DNA of 64,000 nucleotides from Thiotrichales bacterium (GCA_947476405.1 CANJQG010000005.1:30652-94651), one strand, 5' to 3'. Shown: positions 46,078-56,111, counted from the stretch's first letter. Program-made: numbers and translations. The notes: a model not told the origin generated them from the sequence alone.

Positions 46078-47369
46078 TATTTCCGTTTTTTGATATCTTC
46101 ATAGGGACGTTCAGATTTGCCGATGTAGAGCTGGCGTGGACGTCCGAGTTTGGAGTCTTTGTCACCAATCATTTCATTCCATTGTGAAATCCAGCCGACC
46201 GTTCGGGCTAAAGCAAAAATAACCGTGAACATCGAGGTGGGAATGCCAATCGCATTTAAAATAATGCCAGAATAAAAATCGACATTGGGATAGAGCTTGC
46301 GTTCGATGAAGTAGGGATCGCTCAAGGCAATTTTTTCGAGACGCATAGCCACTTGTAAAATGGGATTATTGTTGTCACCCAGTTCAGCTAATACTTTTTG
46401 ACAGGTTTCGCGCATGACCGTCGCGCGGGGGTCAAAGTTTTTGTAAACACGATGTCCAAAACCCATCAGACGAATACCACTGTTTTTATCTTTGACTTTG
46501 GCGATAAAGGCATCGATATTGTCAGGGTGGCCGATTTCAATCAGCATCTTTAAGGCGGCCTCATTCGCGCCACCATGAGCGGGGCCCCATAAAGCCGAGA
46601 TTCCTGCTGCAATACAAGCATAAGGATTGGCGCCTGTTGATCCAGCCAGGCGGACGGTTGCAGTAGAGGCGTTTTGTTCATGATCCGCATGCAGGATAAA
46701 AATCAGGTCCATCGCTTTCGCAAAAACAGGATTGGGTTTGTATTCTTCACAAGGGGTGCCAAACATCATATAGAGAAAATTTTCGGCATAAGTCAGGTCG
46801 TTGCGGGGATACATAAAAGGCTGACCCAGCGCATATTTATAGCACATGGCGGCAATGGTCGGCATTTTTGCAATTAGACGGTGGGCCACCAGCTCACGAT
46901 TATCGTGATCATGAATATTGAGTTTTTCATGATAAAAAGCAGAGAGCGCGCCGACGACTGCGACCATGACGGCCATGGGATGTGCATCCCGTCGAAAGCC
47001 ACGGAAAAATTGGACGACTTGTTCGTGAATCAAAGTATGATATTTAATGCTCTTTTTGAAGGTGGTCATTTGTTCGGCAGTCGGCAGTTCGCCATTCAGA
47101 AGCAGATAGCAGACTTCTAGATAACTGCTGTTTTGTGCAAGATCTGCGATCGCATAACCCCGATGCAGGAGGATCCCTTTGTCACCGTCAATAAATGTAA
47201 TTTCGGAACGGCAGGCGGCAGTGGACATGAATCCTGGATCAAAGGTAAAAAGATTACTTTTGCTTAAAGCGGAGACATCGATGACATCGGGTCCTTCACT
47301 TCCACTATAAATCGGTAAATCAAATTCAGCGCCTGTATCTAGGGTTAACTTTGCATTGCGGGTTGTCAT
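46077..47369 (-). CDS. gltA: Citrate synthase (type II)
   Basis: A 430-residue enzyme of the TCA cycle that condenses oxaloacetate and acetyl-Co[21 protein letters not shown] and [16 protein letters not shown] contain catalytic His and Asp region residues. The length and N-terminal domain ([20 protein letters not shown]) fit the NADH-sensitive Gram-negative form. It is divergent from yciA. Confidence 0.96.
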   Translation of the reverse strand: MTTRNAKLTLDTGAEFDLPIYSGSEGPDVIDVSALSKSNLFTFDPGFMSTAACRSEITFIDGDKGILLHRGYAIADLAQNSSYLEVCYLLLNGELPTAEQMTTFKKSIKYHTLIHEQVVQFFRGFRRDAHPMAVMVAVVGALSAFYHEKLNIHDHDNRELVAHRLIAKMPTIAAMCYKYALGQPFMYPRNDLTYAENFLYMMFGTPCEEYKPNPVFAKAMDLIFILHADHEQNASTATVRLAGSTGANPYACIAAGISALWGPAHGGANEAALKMLIEIGHPDNIDAFIAKVKDKNSGIRLMGFGHRVYKNFDPRATVMRETCQKVLAELGDNNNPILQVAMRLEKIALSDPYFIERKLYPNVDFYSGIILNAIGIPTSMFTVIFALARTVGWISQWNEMIGDKDSKLGRPRQLYIGKSERPYEDIKKRK

Positions 47370-47491
47370 AGTGAAACACTCCTTTGGTTTTTTACTTTAT
47401 TATGCAAGATAAATCACCTAAAAGAAAGTGAATTATTGACAAAATGGTCTGATTCTCGATATGCTATGCCTGAATAAACCGAGGTGAATCG

Positions 47492-47917
47492 ATGCAAACA
47501 ATGCCCATATCCAGTATCCCTGAAGGTGATCTTGTCATTCGTACGATCGCCATGCCCAAAGATACCAACTTTAATGGCGATATTTTTGGTGGATGGTTAT
47601 TGTCCCAAATGGATCTCGGTGGCGCTGTTGCAGCCCGCAAATTATCACGTAGCCGGATTGTGACGATTGCCATTGATGCCATGCGTTTTCGTAATCCAGT
47701 TAAAGTGGGAGATACAATTTGTTGTTATGCGCAATTGCAAAAAATTGGAAATACCTCAATGACTTTTAAATTGACCGCATGGGTGAATGAAGGCGGCGTG
47801 AGTGATAGCCGTTCTTGTGTTACAGAGGCCTTATTTACCTATGTTTCGATTGATGAACAAGGCAATAAAATTCCGGTTTTCCGGCCTGAAAATCCTAATC
47901 CTGAGGACCTTAAATGA
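47492..47917 (+). CDS. yciA: Acyl-CoA thioesterase YciA
   Basis: A 141-residue hotdog-fold thioesterase. MPKDTNFNGDIFGGWLLSQM carries the catalytic Asp region and GGAVAARKLSRSRIVTIAID continues the fold. It hydrolyses acyl-CoAs in the cytoplasm. It overlaps ygfB by ATGA. Confidence 0.9.
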   Translation: MQTMPISSIPEGDLVIRTIAMPKDTNFNGDIFGGWLLSQMDLGGAVAARKLSRSRIVTIAIDAMRFRNPVKVGDTICCYAQLQKIGNTSMTFKLTAWVNEGGVSDSRSCVTEALFTYVSIDEQGNKIPVFRPENPNPEDLK

Positions 47918-48489
47918 ATACTGCTTTGCCCACCCTGGTAGATGTCGCAGAAGCACTCTCTATCCTTTCTTCATTAGGGACTGCTGCTGAATCACATGGG
48001 CTTTTATGTGCCTTTTTATCTGCGGATGTCACCCTGCGTCAGGAGGCTTGGGTTGATTCTTTGTTGAATGAACATATCGAAGCCAGCAATCTGGAAGGTC
48101 AGCAAGCTTATCGCACGTTACAACACTTATTTAAAGTGACGGCCCAGGCTTTTGCGGCGGATGATTTTTCACTGCCTTTATTATTGCCGGATGATGAGGC
48201 GCCGCTGGAAGAGCGCATTGAGCATTTGGCTGAATGGTGTCAGGGCTATTTGACGGGCCTGCATCTTTTAGGGGTGGCCATTCAGGATAATAAAAGCAAA
48301 GATATTCAGGAGGCGATTACTGATTTGCTGGATATCTCGCGTGTTGAAATGGCGCCGGAAGATCAAAAAGATCCGGAAAGCGAAGCCCGTTATTTGGAAT
48401 TAGTCGAGTTCGTCAAGATTGCGGTGATTGCGATCGCGACGGAATTACGTCATCTATTCAATCATGATCAAAACGCATCCGTGCATTGA
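47914..48489 (+). CDS. ygfB: UPF0149 family protein YgfB
   Basis: A 191-residue helical protein of the YgfB/YecA family. ESHGLLCAFLSADVTLRQEA, EWCQGYLTGLHLLG and a C-terminal VIAIATELRHLFN helix are typical. YgfB genes commonly lie just upstream of ubiH, as here. The molecular role is poorly known. It overlaps yciA and ubiH. Confidence 0.88.
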   Translation: MNTALPTLVDVAEALSILSSLGTAAESHGLLCAFLSADVTLRQEAWVDSLLNEHIEASNLEGQQAYRTLQHLFKVTAQAFAADDFSLPLLLPDDEAPLEERIEHLAEWCQGYLTGLHLLGVAIQDNKSKDIQEAITDLLDISRVEMAPEDQKDPESEARYLELVEFVKIAVIAIATELRHLFNHDQNASVH

Positions 48490-49636
48490 TATCGCCCTGG
48501 TCGGGGGCGGGCTGGTTGGAGCGCTTTTGGCGTTGCTGCTGGCGCGTGAGGGCCTGCGTGTTTTAATTGTGGAAAAAAAAATAATCCGTGATATCCCCCT
48601 TCAGAATCAAAAAGACACGCGTAATTTAGGTTTGAATTATGGCACGGTTCAATTGTTTGAAGCCTGGGGTTTGGCGGAGGTGATTCATCAGCAGGGCTTT
48701 CCTATTCAGCATATTGAAGTGTCGGATCGTGGGCATTCAGGCGTCGTTCATATTGAAGCAAAAGAAGAAAATCTGCCGTTTTTGGGCTATGGCGTCCCCT
48801 TTAATCATTTGCTCGCGTTTCTGCAGAATCAGGTTTTAGCTTGTCCAGAAATTCAATGTATAGAAGGCGAAGTGACCCATATCACTGTGACGGAAACGGG
48901 CGCAGCTTTGCAGGTAGGGGAGCAGATTTTTAATGCTTCGCTTTTGATTGGTGCAGATGGAGTGGAATCCATTGTACGTCAAAAAATGGGCTGGACTTTG
49001 GATGAGTATGATTATCAGCAGACTGCCTTGATTGGGCCGATCACGATGAGTCAAATTCAGTGTGATAAAGCCTTTGAGCGATTCACGCGGGAGGGTCCCA
49101 TTGCTTTATTGCCGAATGTGCCCGGTCAAATGACGCTGGTTTGGGTCTTGCCGACGCATTTAGCCAAGGTTCAGCAATCCCTTCCCAATGCACTATTTTG
49201 TCAGGATTTGCAAAAAATATTCGGTTATCGTGCCGGGATTTTTCAAAAAATAGAAAATCTGGTGGCCTACCCCTTGAAGCGTGCCACTGCCTCTCAGATT
49301 TATGAAGGTGTGGTGGGTTTGCTGGGGAATGCCGCGCATTTGCTGCATCCCGTTGCAGGTCAAGGCTTTAATTTGTCAGTGCGAGATGTGTTGATGTTTG
49401 TCGAAGTGATTCGGCGGCATCGCGGTCAAAAGTTGGATGCCTCAATTTGGGCAGAATACGCTGCACTGTCAGGCTCTCAGCAAAAGCAGATGTCGGGTGT
49501 GACGCATGGATTCATCAAAGTGTTCGAGCGCACGGAGTGGCCGGTTAAAGCACTGCGCAATGTGATGTTGCATGGTTTAGAGGTGATTCGGCCTGCGCGA
49601 AAAATATTGAATGATGTGATGATTGGGCGGATGTGA
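48464..49636 (+). CDS. ubiH: FAD-dependent ubiquinone hydroxylase UbiH
   Basis: A 390-residue flavin monooxygenase that hydroxylates a ring position in ubiquinone biosynthesis. IALVGGGLVGALLALLLARE binds FAD; DTRNLGLNYGTVQLFEAWGL is the UbiH-type second segment; LLGNAAHLLHPVAGQGFNLS is the GD-like motif (here GN instead of GD). The ATG at 48464 overlaps ygfB. The change from GDAAH to GNAAH in the FAD-ribose motif is notable. The UbiH/UbiI/UbiF split is based on order and motif wording. Confidence 0.82.
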   Translation: MIKTHPCIDIALVGGGLVGALLALLLAREGLRVLIVEKKIIRDIPLQNQKDTRNLGLNYGTVQLFEAWGLAEVIHQQGFPIQHIEVSDRGHSGVVHIEAKEENLPFLGYGVPFNHLLAFLQNQVLACPEIQCIEGEVTHITVTETGAALQVGEQIFNASLLIGADGVESIVRQKMGWTLDEYDYQQTALIGPITMSQIQCDKAFERFTREGPIALLPNVPGQMTLVWVLPTHLAKVQQSLPNALFCQDLQKIFGYRAGIFQKIENLVAYPLKRATASQIYEGVVGLLGNAAHLLHPVAGQGFNLSVRDVLMFVEVIRRHRGQKLDASIWAEYAALSGSQQKQMSGVTHGFIKVFERTEWPVKALRNVMLHGLEVIRPARKILNDVMIGRM

Positions 49637-49665
49637 AAGTGCAAGGTATGCAGATAGGGTATCAA

Positions 49666-50553
49666 TCAGCTATTTTTTAAGAACGCTTGAAAATGTTTGA
49701 TTAAATTTGACCCAGCACGGTTTTTGAGTTGAATTTGATAGAAGTCACGCTTGCATTTAAACTCGGGGATCTCGAGTATTGAAAGCACGCCATGCGTTTG
49801 GTCTTGCGTGATTAAAGACCGTGATAAAATGCTCAGGGCATCACTTTTTTGAATGACCTGCTTAATGGCTTCACTGCTCCCTAGGCGTAACCATGGATTT
49901 TCCAAAAAATTTAACTCTGATAGGGCCTTATCTATCATTTCTAAAGTACCTGATCCATATTCACGTAAGATCCATGGGTAGTCCCGTAAATCCTTTAAGT
50001 TCAGTTTTGTTTTTTGGGTGAGTGGATGGTTTTTTCTACAAAAGATCGTGAGTTCATCTTCCATCCACTTCAGTCTCGTAATTTTATGGTTAAAGCAAGA
50101 GCCTTCAATAAAACCAATCTCTAAATCAGAGTTCATCAGATCTTGAATGATTTTTTCTGTATTGGAGACCCTGAGTTCAATGTTAACCTGAGGGTGTTTT
50201 TGCTTAAATGCTAGCAAATAATTGGGAAGAATATAGTTGCCGATGGTTGAGCTGGCCCCTATTTTTAAATTTCCGGTCAATTGGTGATGAGGATTGCGCA
50301 GGAGCGATTCTATCTTTTTAGCTTGTTCAATTAAGGCCTCAGCGTGCTGTAATGTTTTTTCGCCCAATACATTCAGGCGCAGACGCCTGGCCTCTCTGAT
50401 GAATAATGGGCCTCCTAGCGCTCGCTCTAACTCCGCAAGGGCCATGCTGGCCGCAGATTGACTTAAGCCGACTGTTTCTGCGGCCTTGGTGACCTGGCCT
50501 TTTCTGGCAATGGCACAAAAAATCTCTAATTGACGCAAGCTAATTTTAATCAT
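49666..50553 (-). CDS. LysR-family transcriptional regulator
   Basis: A 295-residue regulator. Residues 1-60 are the LysR winged helix (RQLEIFCAIARKGQVTKAAE, GLSQSAASMALAELERALGG), the rest a periplasmic-binding-like effector domain. It diverges from the TDT carrier gene with about 100 bases between and probably controls it. The intergenic region holds an AT-rich imperfect dyad (ATTATTTAAATTAT) that might be the operator. Confidence 0.88.
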   Translation of the reverse strand: MIKISLRQLEIFCAIARKGQVTKAAETVGLSQSAASMALAELERALGGPLFIREARRLRLNVLGEKTLQHAEALIEQAKKIESLLRNPHHQLTGNLKIGASSTIGNYILPNYLLAFKQKHPQVNIELRVSNTEKIIQDLMNSDLEIGFIEGSCFNHKITRLKWMEDELTIFCRKNHPLTQKTKLNLKDLRDYPWILREYGSGTLEMIDKALSELNFLENPWLRLGSSEAIKQVIQKSDALSILSRSLITQDQTHGVLSILEIPEFKCKRDFYQIQLKNRAGSNLIKHFQAFLKNS

Positions 50554-50654
50554 TTTATTTGATAGGTATTATTTAAATTATCCATTTTACTTATTATACA
50601 GATGCGTTTAGAATAAAGCTACATAGCCGTCAAAACAATAGACCAGGAGTCATG

Positions 50655-51734
50655 ATGTATCAAAGAGCGTATTATGTGCATTTTATTAAGAATTTCACAC
50701 CCAACTGGTATGCAACGACAATGGGAACGGGTATCACTGCGATTTGTATCAATACACTTTCTGGGATGTTTCCTTGGCTTGCGCTTTTTTCCACCGTGCT
50801 GTGGATTATTAATATCGCTTTATTTTTATTTTTTACGCTGGTGCTGATTGCTCAGAGTGTTCTTTATCCCGCTTCTTGGTGGCGCCTGCTTCATCATTCC
50901 TCTCAGGCCATGTTTTTAGGGTGTATTCCAATGGGGCTGATGACCATCGTCAATGGATTTATCCTCTTTGGGCTGCCCATTTTTGGGGATATTGCTGTAA
51001 AAATCGCGACGTTCTTGTGGTGGTTTGATGTCGGTCTCTCTTTGTTCAGTGTGTTGGTGGTTCCTTATTGTATGTTTACCCGCCAGCAACATGATTTGGA
51101 GGGTATGACGGCTGTATGGTTGCTTCCTTTTGTGGCCTGTGAAGTTGCAGCTGCAGGGGGTGCTCTTTTGTTTCCGCATCTTTCGATTGCGCATGGCTTA
51201 ACGATTTTATTTTGCAGTTTGATATTGTGGGCTATCTCAGTGTCTCTTGCATTGAGTATTTTGGTTATTTTCTTTCACAGGCTATGTGTTCATAAACTGC
51301 CACCAAAAGAATTGGCAGCGTCCATTTGGCTGCCTTTGGGTCCAACGGGAACAGGGGCTCTCGCGCTCTTATTGATTGGCAGTAATGCAAATTTATTATC
51401 GGCTGTGCATGCGGAGGCCGTCGCTAGTCTCATCAGGTTGCTTCCAGGAATAGGCTTGCTGATTGGGGTTTTGCTCTGGGCATTGGCAAGTTGGTGGTTT
51501 ATGATTGCGTGTGTCGCGACCCTTTATTATTTAGTACAAGGTCAGCTTAAATTTAATTTGGGTTTTTGGGCCTATACGTTCCCTTTAGGTGTCTACACCA
51601 TGGCTACTGTGACTTTAGGCGTGCAAACAGAGATGTGTTTTTTCAAAATTCTAGGCTGGGTTTTTGTAGCGTGTTTAAGCCTGATTTGGTTGAGTATATT
51701 TGTGCGTACTTTTTTATGGAAAAATTGGTTTTGA
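50655..51734 (+). CDS. TDT/TehA-SLAC1-family transporter
   Basis: A 359-residue inner-membrane protein with about ten transmembrane helices. FTPNWYATTMGTGITAI near the N-terminus is the family signature of tellurite-resistance/dicarboxylate and sulfite/anion carriers. GPTGTGALALLLIG is a conserved internal segment. AGGAG lies five bases before the second ATG (50655), preferred over the one at 50652. The adjacent LysR gene probably regulates it; the substrate (C4 acid, sulfite or other anion) is unknown. Confidence 0.8.
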   Translation: MYQRAYYVHFIKNFTPNWYATTMGTGITAICINTLSGMFPWLALFSTVLWIINIALFLFFTLVLIAQSVLYPASWWRLLHHSSQAMFLGCIPMGLMTIVNGFILFGLPIFGDIAVKIATFLWWFDVGLSLFSVLVVPYCMFTRQQHDLEGMTAVWLLPFVACEVAAAGGALLFPHLSIAHGLTILFCSLILWAISVSLALSILVIFFHRLCVHKLPPKELAASIWLPLGPTGTGALALLLIGSNANLLSAVHAEAVASLIRLLPGIGLLIGVLLWALASWWFMIACVATLYYLVQGQLKFNLGFWAYTFPLGVYTMATVTLGVQTEMCFFKILGWVFVACLSLIWLSIFVRTFLWKNWF

Positions 51735-51881
51735 TCCTAAAAATTAAAAAACTGTAATCTGGGTACTTTTTCTTGGGCGGATGTAAAGATGCAGCCGTTC
51801 TCAGTGAAGGGAGGTCCCTCTTGACCGCCCTCAATGTTAAGCATAAAATTTAGACATCTGATCACTATTAGGATTGTTTAT

Positions 51882-52178
51882 ATGTTATCTATTGATGGAA
51901 AGGGTGGCCTGATTTCGCATGTTACCCAACATTTTAGGTATGAAGATACCCTGAGTCAATGCTATACGCTCAATGTACAACTGCGTTTGGATGCAGCGCT
52001 GGATTTCAAACAGATTGTCTTTTGTAATGCGCATTTAAGTTATCTTAGTCCCACAGGCGAATGCAAATTCATTCACGGCTTTGTGACGGATCTTGATGTG
52101 GAATATGATCCCGCCAAAAAATACCATTTTAATACCGTGACCCTCCGGCTATCATCAGAGTATTGCCGAGCAATTTAA
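51882..52178 (+). pseudogene. VgrG-like N-terminal remnant (type VI spike)
   Basis: A 98-residue open frame. QHFRYEDTLSQCYTLNVQLR followed by FIHGFVTDLDVEY and HFNTVTLRLSSEY fits the extreme N-terminus of VgrG/Rhs-Vgr proteins (phage gp27-like barrel), where a full protein has more than 500 residues. The frame stops right after this segment, and the 181 bases to the next gene do not continue it, though the other two frames stay open a little further, so a frameshift is possible. AGGA lies eight bases before the ATG. No other T6SS gene is in the window. Homology is by pattern only. Confidence 0.5.
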
Positions 52179-52359
52179 AGTTGCTGCATAAAAACGGGAA
52201 TTAGAGGGCCTGAAAAACTGTCTTGATTTTTAGTGGCATTATACTCTCTATCGCTCTCTCTCTATTTCGGATGATATTCCAGATAAAACGTACTGGGCGC
52301 ATATCTATCCGTGCAAAACTTTGATAGAATTTCAGGCTGAGTGAAAGTCGGAATCAACC

Positions 52360-53451
52360 ATGCAAAAATATGAGATTGGAATTGTCGGAGGCGGGATGGT
52401 GGGCAGTTTTGCTGCGGCTTGTCTCGCGCGTCATTTTTCGCTTGCATTGATTGAGCCCAATGATCCCCTTCCACTGGAAGAGATTCCTCATTTGCGAGTG
52501 AGTGCTTTGACGCCGTTTTCGATTGATTTGCTTCAGAAAGAATCTATTTTTGACTATTTGGATCCCGCACGTTTGGGAGAAATTTTGGGGATGGAGCTGA
52601 CGGATGAATCAGCCCGCTTATCTTTGCGTGGGAGTGAGATCGGTCAGCTGCGCTTGGGCTATATTGTGGAGAATGAGCACCTGAATGCAGCAATCAATCA
52701 GCGTTTGAAAGCCTTGGATTTGGCGCAGATTAAAGCGCGGGCAGAGCGGGTGGAGCGTGTGCCTGAGGGTTGGATTGTGCATGTGCAGGATCAAGACCCT
52801 ATTTTTGTAAAAATATTGCTGATTGCAGAGGGCGGGAATAGTCAATTGCGGCGGCAACTCAATGTAAATATGGAGATCATGGATTATCAGCAAACCGCCT
52901 GGGTCTGCCATGTTGAGAGCGAAAAACCGCATGGACTGCTCGCCTATCAGCGTTTTTTGGAGACTGGAACTTTAGCCTTTTTACCATTGTTTAAACCAAA
53001 CTGGTCTTCCGTGGTTTGGACATTGCCCAGCACGCAAACCTTTGATTTAGAAGCTTTAGAGCAGGCGTTTCCTGATTTGGGAAAATTAAAGCGGATCTCC
53101 AAAATAGGGCAGTTTCCCCTGTTTGCACAACAGGCTGAAAGCTATGTCGGAAAAGGCTTTGCATTGCTCGGGGATGCTGCACACACGGTTCATCCATTGG
53201 CGGGTCAGGGCGTAAACCTCGGGTTTCATGATGTCGCTGCTCTGCTTGAGGTTTTAAAAGAAAAAGCGCCGCTGCAAAATTATTCAAAGCGTGTCAAAAT
53301 ACATAATCAGCTGTATAGTCTGGGGTTCTCATTACTGAATCGTTTGTATCAGGATGAGCATTATGCCGTGAAAGCCTTTCGTCAATTGGGTTGGAAGGCT
53401 TTAAGTCGAGTTGAATTGCTCAAGAAATTGTTGATTAAGATGATGGTATAG
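52360..53451 (+). CDS. UbiH/UbiI/UbiF-family FAD monooxygenase
   Basis: A 363-residue flavin monooxygenase, paralogue of UbiH at 48.5 kb. EIGIVGGGMVGSFAAACLAR binds FAD, HLRVSALTPFSIDLL is the family's second motif, and ALLGDAAHTVHPLAGQGVNL the FAD-ribose motif. It probably hydroxylates another position of the ubiquinone ring; UbiI or UbiF cannot be separated here. It starts a run with pmbA and the lpxL-like gene. Confidence 0.83.
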   Translation: MQKYEIGIVGGGMVGSFAAACLARHFSLALIEPNDPLPLEEIPHLRVSALTPFSIDLLQKESIFDYLDPARLGEILGMELTDESARLSLRGSEIGQLRLGYIVENEHLNAAINQRLKALDLAQIKARAERVERVPEGWIVHVQDQDPIFVKILLIAEGGNSQLRRQLNVNMEIMDYQQTAWVCHVESEKPHGLLAYQRFLETGTLAFLPLFKPNWSSVVWTLPSTQTFDLEALEQAFPDLGKLKRISKIGQFPLFAQQAESYVGKGFALLGDAAHTVHPLAGQGVNLGFHDVAALLEVLKEKAPLQNYSKRVKIHNQLYSLGFSLLNRLYQDEHYAVKAFRQLGWKALSRVELLKKLLIKMMV

Positions 53452-53463
53452 TTAAGGAAAAAA

Positions 53464-54792
53464 ATGAATCAGGATAGTTTTTATCAAGAAAAAGTCGCCG
53501 AGATTTTAAAAAAGGCGAAGGCGAAAGGGGCGAGTGAAGTAGAGGTCGGCTTAACAACAGGCGCGGGTTTTAGTGTTAATGTGCGTAATCAAGAACTGGA
53601 AACGATTGAGCATCATGAAGATCAATCGATGGGCATTACAGTTTATTTTGGTCGAAAAAAAGGCTCGGCAGACACCTCTGATCTGAGCGCAGAGAGTATG
53701 GATGAGGCTTTGTCCGTGGCCTGCCATATTGCAGAATTTACCTTGGATGACCCTTATTCTGGCCTGGCAGATCCTTCTTTTTTAGCGCAGGATTGGCCCG
53801 AGTTGGATCTTTATCATCCCTATCCTCATGATATTGAAGCTGCGATTTTACAGGCGAAAGACTGTGAAAAAAGAGCCCTCAGTATTGATTCGCGAATCAC
53901 TTGTTCTGAAGGCGCAAATTTCAATACCTATGCGGGGGTGAATGTATATGGAAACTCAAATGGGTTTTTGGCGCGAACTCAAGCGACTTCTCATGATTTA
54001 TCCATCGGGCTCATTGCTGAGGTGAAGGGGCAAAAAGAGCGGGATCATAGTTATAGCAGTGCGCGTTGTTTTGAGGATTTATGGCCTGTTGAGCGGATTG
54101 TTCAGGATGCGGCAAAGCGGGTTTTGCAGCGATTGAATTCACGCCAAATTCCCACCGGAAAAGTACAGGTTATTTTTGAGGCATCTGTAGCGGGAAGTTT
54201 GATAGGGGCTTATTTTAAAGGGGTGAGTGGGGGGAATTTGTATCGTAAAACGACTTGCTTTTTAGATTCGTTGGGCCAGCAGATTTTTCCTGAAAGTATA
54301 ACTTTATTTGAAGATCCTTTTGTATTGCGCGGCCTCGGAAGCACACCTTTCGATGGGGAGGGCGTGGCGATTGCACCGCAAAATCTAGTCGAAAAAGGGA
54401 TTGTGAAAAGCTATCTTTTGGGATCTTATTCCGCCCGTCAATTGAAAATGCAGACTACAGGTCATGCAGGAGGCGTGCGAAATGTATTTGTTCGAAATAC
54501 TGAAGCCTTAGAATTTCAAACCATGCTACAAGAAATGGGGCAGGGTTTAGTGGTGACTGAGCTGATTGGTCAGGGCTTAAATTTGTTGACGGGCGATTAT
54601 TCTCGAGGGGTGTCTGGTTTTTGGGTTGAGAATGGGGAAGTTCAATTTCCTGTTTCTGAAATTACGATTGCAGGGAATCTCAAAGAAATGTTGCGTAATA
54701 TTCGTTCCGTTGGCGCCGATGTTGATGTGCGAAAACGCATTCAGACCGGTTCAATTTGGGTGGGAGAGATGATGGTGGCGGGCACCTCGTGA
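53464..54792 (+). CDS. pmbA: TldE/PmbA metalloprotease subunit
   Basis: A 442-residue member of the TldD/TldE family, the subunit without its own zinc HExxH site. NVRNQELETIEHHEDQSMGI, NTYAGVNVYGNSNGFLA, AGSLIGAYFKGVSGGNLYRK and GSTPFDGEGVA are typical. With TldD it forms a cytoplasmic protease acting on unfolded peptides and on microcin/CcdA-type substrates. No tldD is in the window. It overlaps the lpxL-like gene by a GTGA junction. Confidence 0.93.
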   Translation: MNQDSFYQEKVAEILKKAKAKGASEVEVGLTTGAGFSVNVRNQELETIEHHEDQSMGITVYFGRKKGSADTSDLSAESMDEALSVACHIAEFTLDDPYSGLADPSFLAQDWPELDLYHPYPHDIEAAILQAKDCEKRALSIDSRITCSEGANFNTYAGVNVYGNSNGFLARTQATSHDLSIGLIAEVKGQKERDHSYSSARCFEDLWPVERIVQDAAKRVLQRLNSRQIPTGKVQVIFEASVAGSLIGAYFKGVSGGNLYRKTTCFLDSLGQQIFPESITLFEDPFVLRGLGSTPFDGEGVAIAPQNLVEKGIVKSYLLGSYSARQLKMQTTGHAGGVRNVFVRNTEALEFQTMLQEMGQGLVVTELIGQGLNLLTGDYSRGVSGFWVENGEVQFPVSEITIAGNLKEMLRNIRSVGADVDVRKRIQTGSIWVGEMMVAGTS

Positions 54793-55670
54793 AAGTGTTT
54801 TTTGCCAAGCTGCTCCTCGTGTCTTGGGGTGCATTGCCTTTTTCGATCGTGCATCGGGTGGGGAATGTGATGGGCTGGTTTTTATATTGCAGTCATAGCA
54901 AGTTGCGTCGGAGTGCGGAACTGAATGTGCAGGCCTGTTTTCCAGAGAAAACAGTTCTTGAGAGAGATGTTTTGACGCGTCAAGTTTTGAAAGAAAAGGC
55001 AAAAGAAATTTTAGAGGCTCCGGCAATTTGGACAAAGCCACACTCAAAATTATTATCACAATTCAAATGCATATCCGGTGAAGCGGCGCTTATCGAGGAT
55101 TTTAATAAACAGAAAGGCGTGATTTTATTAGGTGCGCATATGGGGGCTTTTTATTTAATGAATGCCTATGTGTCGCCTAAATATTCAGGGACTTGGCTGT
55201 ATAAGCCGCAAAAGGGATTGATTGAACAATTGACTAAAAACAAACGTGATCATTTTGGCGGGCATTTTGTGCCCACCGATAAAGTGGGTGTGATGGCCCT
55301 CTTTCGAGCCTTGAAATTAGGGGGCGTTGTGGGCATGGCTTGTGATCATGATGGGGGTGCAACAGGCGGATTATTTGTGCCTTTCTTTGGTTTGTCAGCG
55401 TGGACGATCGGCCTGCCTGCGCGTTTAGCGTATAAAACTCAGGCACCCACATATTTTCTTTTTTTAGAGCGCTTACAGCCGGGGCAAGGCTTTCATTTGC
55501 ATATTTTGCCGGTCCGTCCTGAAATTCATCATGCGGATTTGCTCGAAGCCGCAACTGCCATGAACCAAACCTTAGAGGACTGTATCCGTCAATATCCTAG
55601 TCAATATGATTGGACCTACAAACGTTTTCGGCGTCAGTCAGAGGGGCTGCTTAATATTTATGATTGCTGA
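54789..55670 (+). CDS. LpxL/HtrB-like lysophospholipid/lipid A acyltransferase
   Basis: A 293-residue inner-membrane protein of the LpxL/LpxM family, starting at GTG 54789 overlapping the pmbA stop. One N-terminal hydrophobic helix (KLLLVSWGALPFSIVHRVGN) is followed by LRRSAELNVQACFPE and RFRRQSEGLLNIY, both typical. The catalytic HX4(D/E) motif is altered: H117 in GAHMGAFYLM is followed at +5 by Tyr122 rather than an acid. It may use another residue, have changed function, or be inactive. Normally it transfers a secondary acyl chain to lipid A. Confidence 0.8.
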   Translation: MKVFFAKLLLVSWGALPFSIVHRVGNVMGWFLYCSHSKLRRSAELNVQACFPEKTVLERDVLTRQVLKEKAKEILEAPAIWTKPHSKLLSQFKCISGEAALIEDFNKQKGVILLGAHMGAFYLMNAYVSPKYSGTWLYKPQKGLIEQLTKNKRDHFGGHFVPTDKVGVMALFRALKLGGVVGMACDHDGGATGGLFVPFFGLSAWTIGLPARLAYKTQAPTYFLFLERLQPGQGFHLHILPVRPEIHHADLLEAATAMNQTLEDCIRQYPSQYDWTYKRFRRQSEGLLNIYDC

Positions 55671-55742
55671 GCAAGATTGGAATTGCAGAGTGCGCAGTAA
55701 TTCAGTTATAATGACTTGAATTTAAGAAGAGGGGTAAGCCTG

Positions 55743-56111
55743 ATGTTGAGTCAATATCTGCCTATTTTAGTGTTTCTGATTGTGGCATCTATCATTGCGG
55801 TTGCCGCTATTATGATGGGAAAAATCATTGGAAAAATTCTGCGAGTCAATCGGCCGAGTTCTGAAAAAGCGGCGCCTTATGAATGTGGTTTTCCTGAGTT
55901 TGATGACGCACGTTCCCGCTTCGACATTAAATTTTATTTAGTTGCCATTTTGTTTATTGTTTTTGATTTGGAAGTCGCTTTTTTGTTTCCCTTTGCCGTA
56001 TCGATGCGCGGATTAGGGCATCATGCTTTGTTTTCTGTCTTGATTTTCCTGGTTTTATTGGCAGTTGGTTTTGTTTACGAGTGGAAAAAGGGAGCATTGG
56101 AATGGGAATAA
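55743..56111 (+). CDS. nuoA: NADH-quinone oxidoreductase subunit A
   Basis: A 122-residue membrane subunit of complex I with three transmembrane helices. [20 protein letters not shown] and [16 protein letters not shown] are diagnostic. The ATG at 55743 is chosen over an upstream TTG. It overlaps nuoB by ten bases and begins nuoABCDE. Confidence 0.95.
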   Translation: MLSQYLPILVFLIVASIIAVAAIMMGKIIGKILRVNRPSSEKAAPYECGFPEFDDARSRFDIKFYLVAILFIVFDLEVAFLFPFAVSMRGLGHHALFSVLIFLVLLAVGFVYEWKKGALEWE

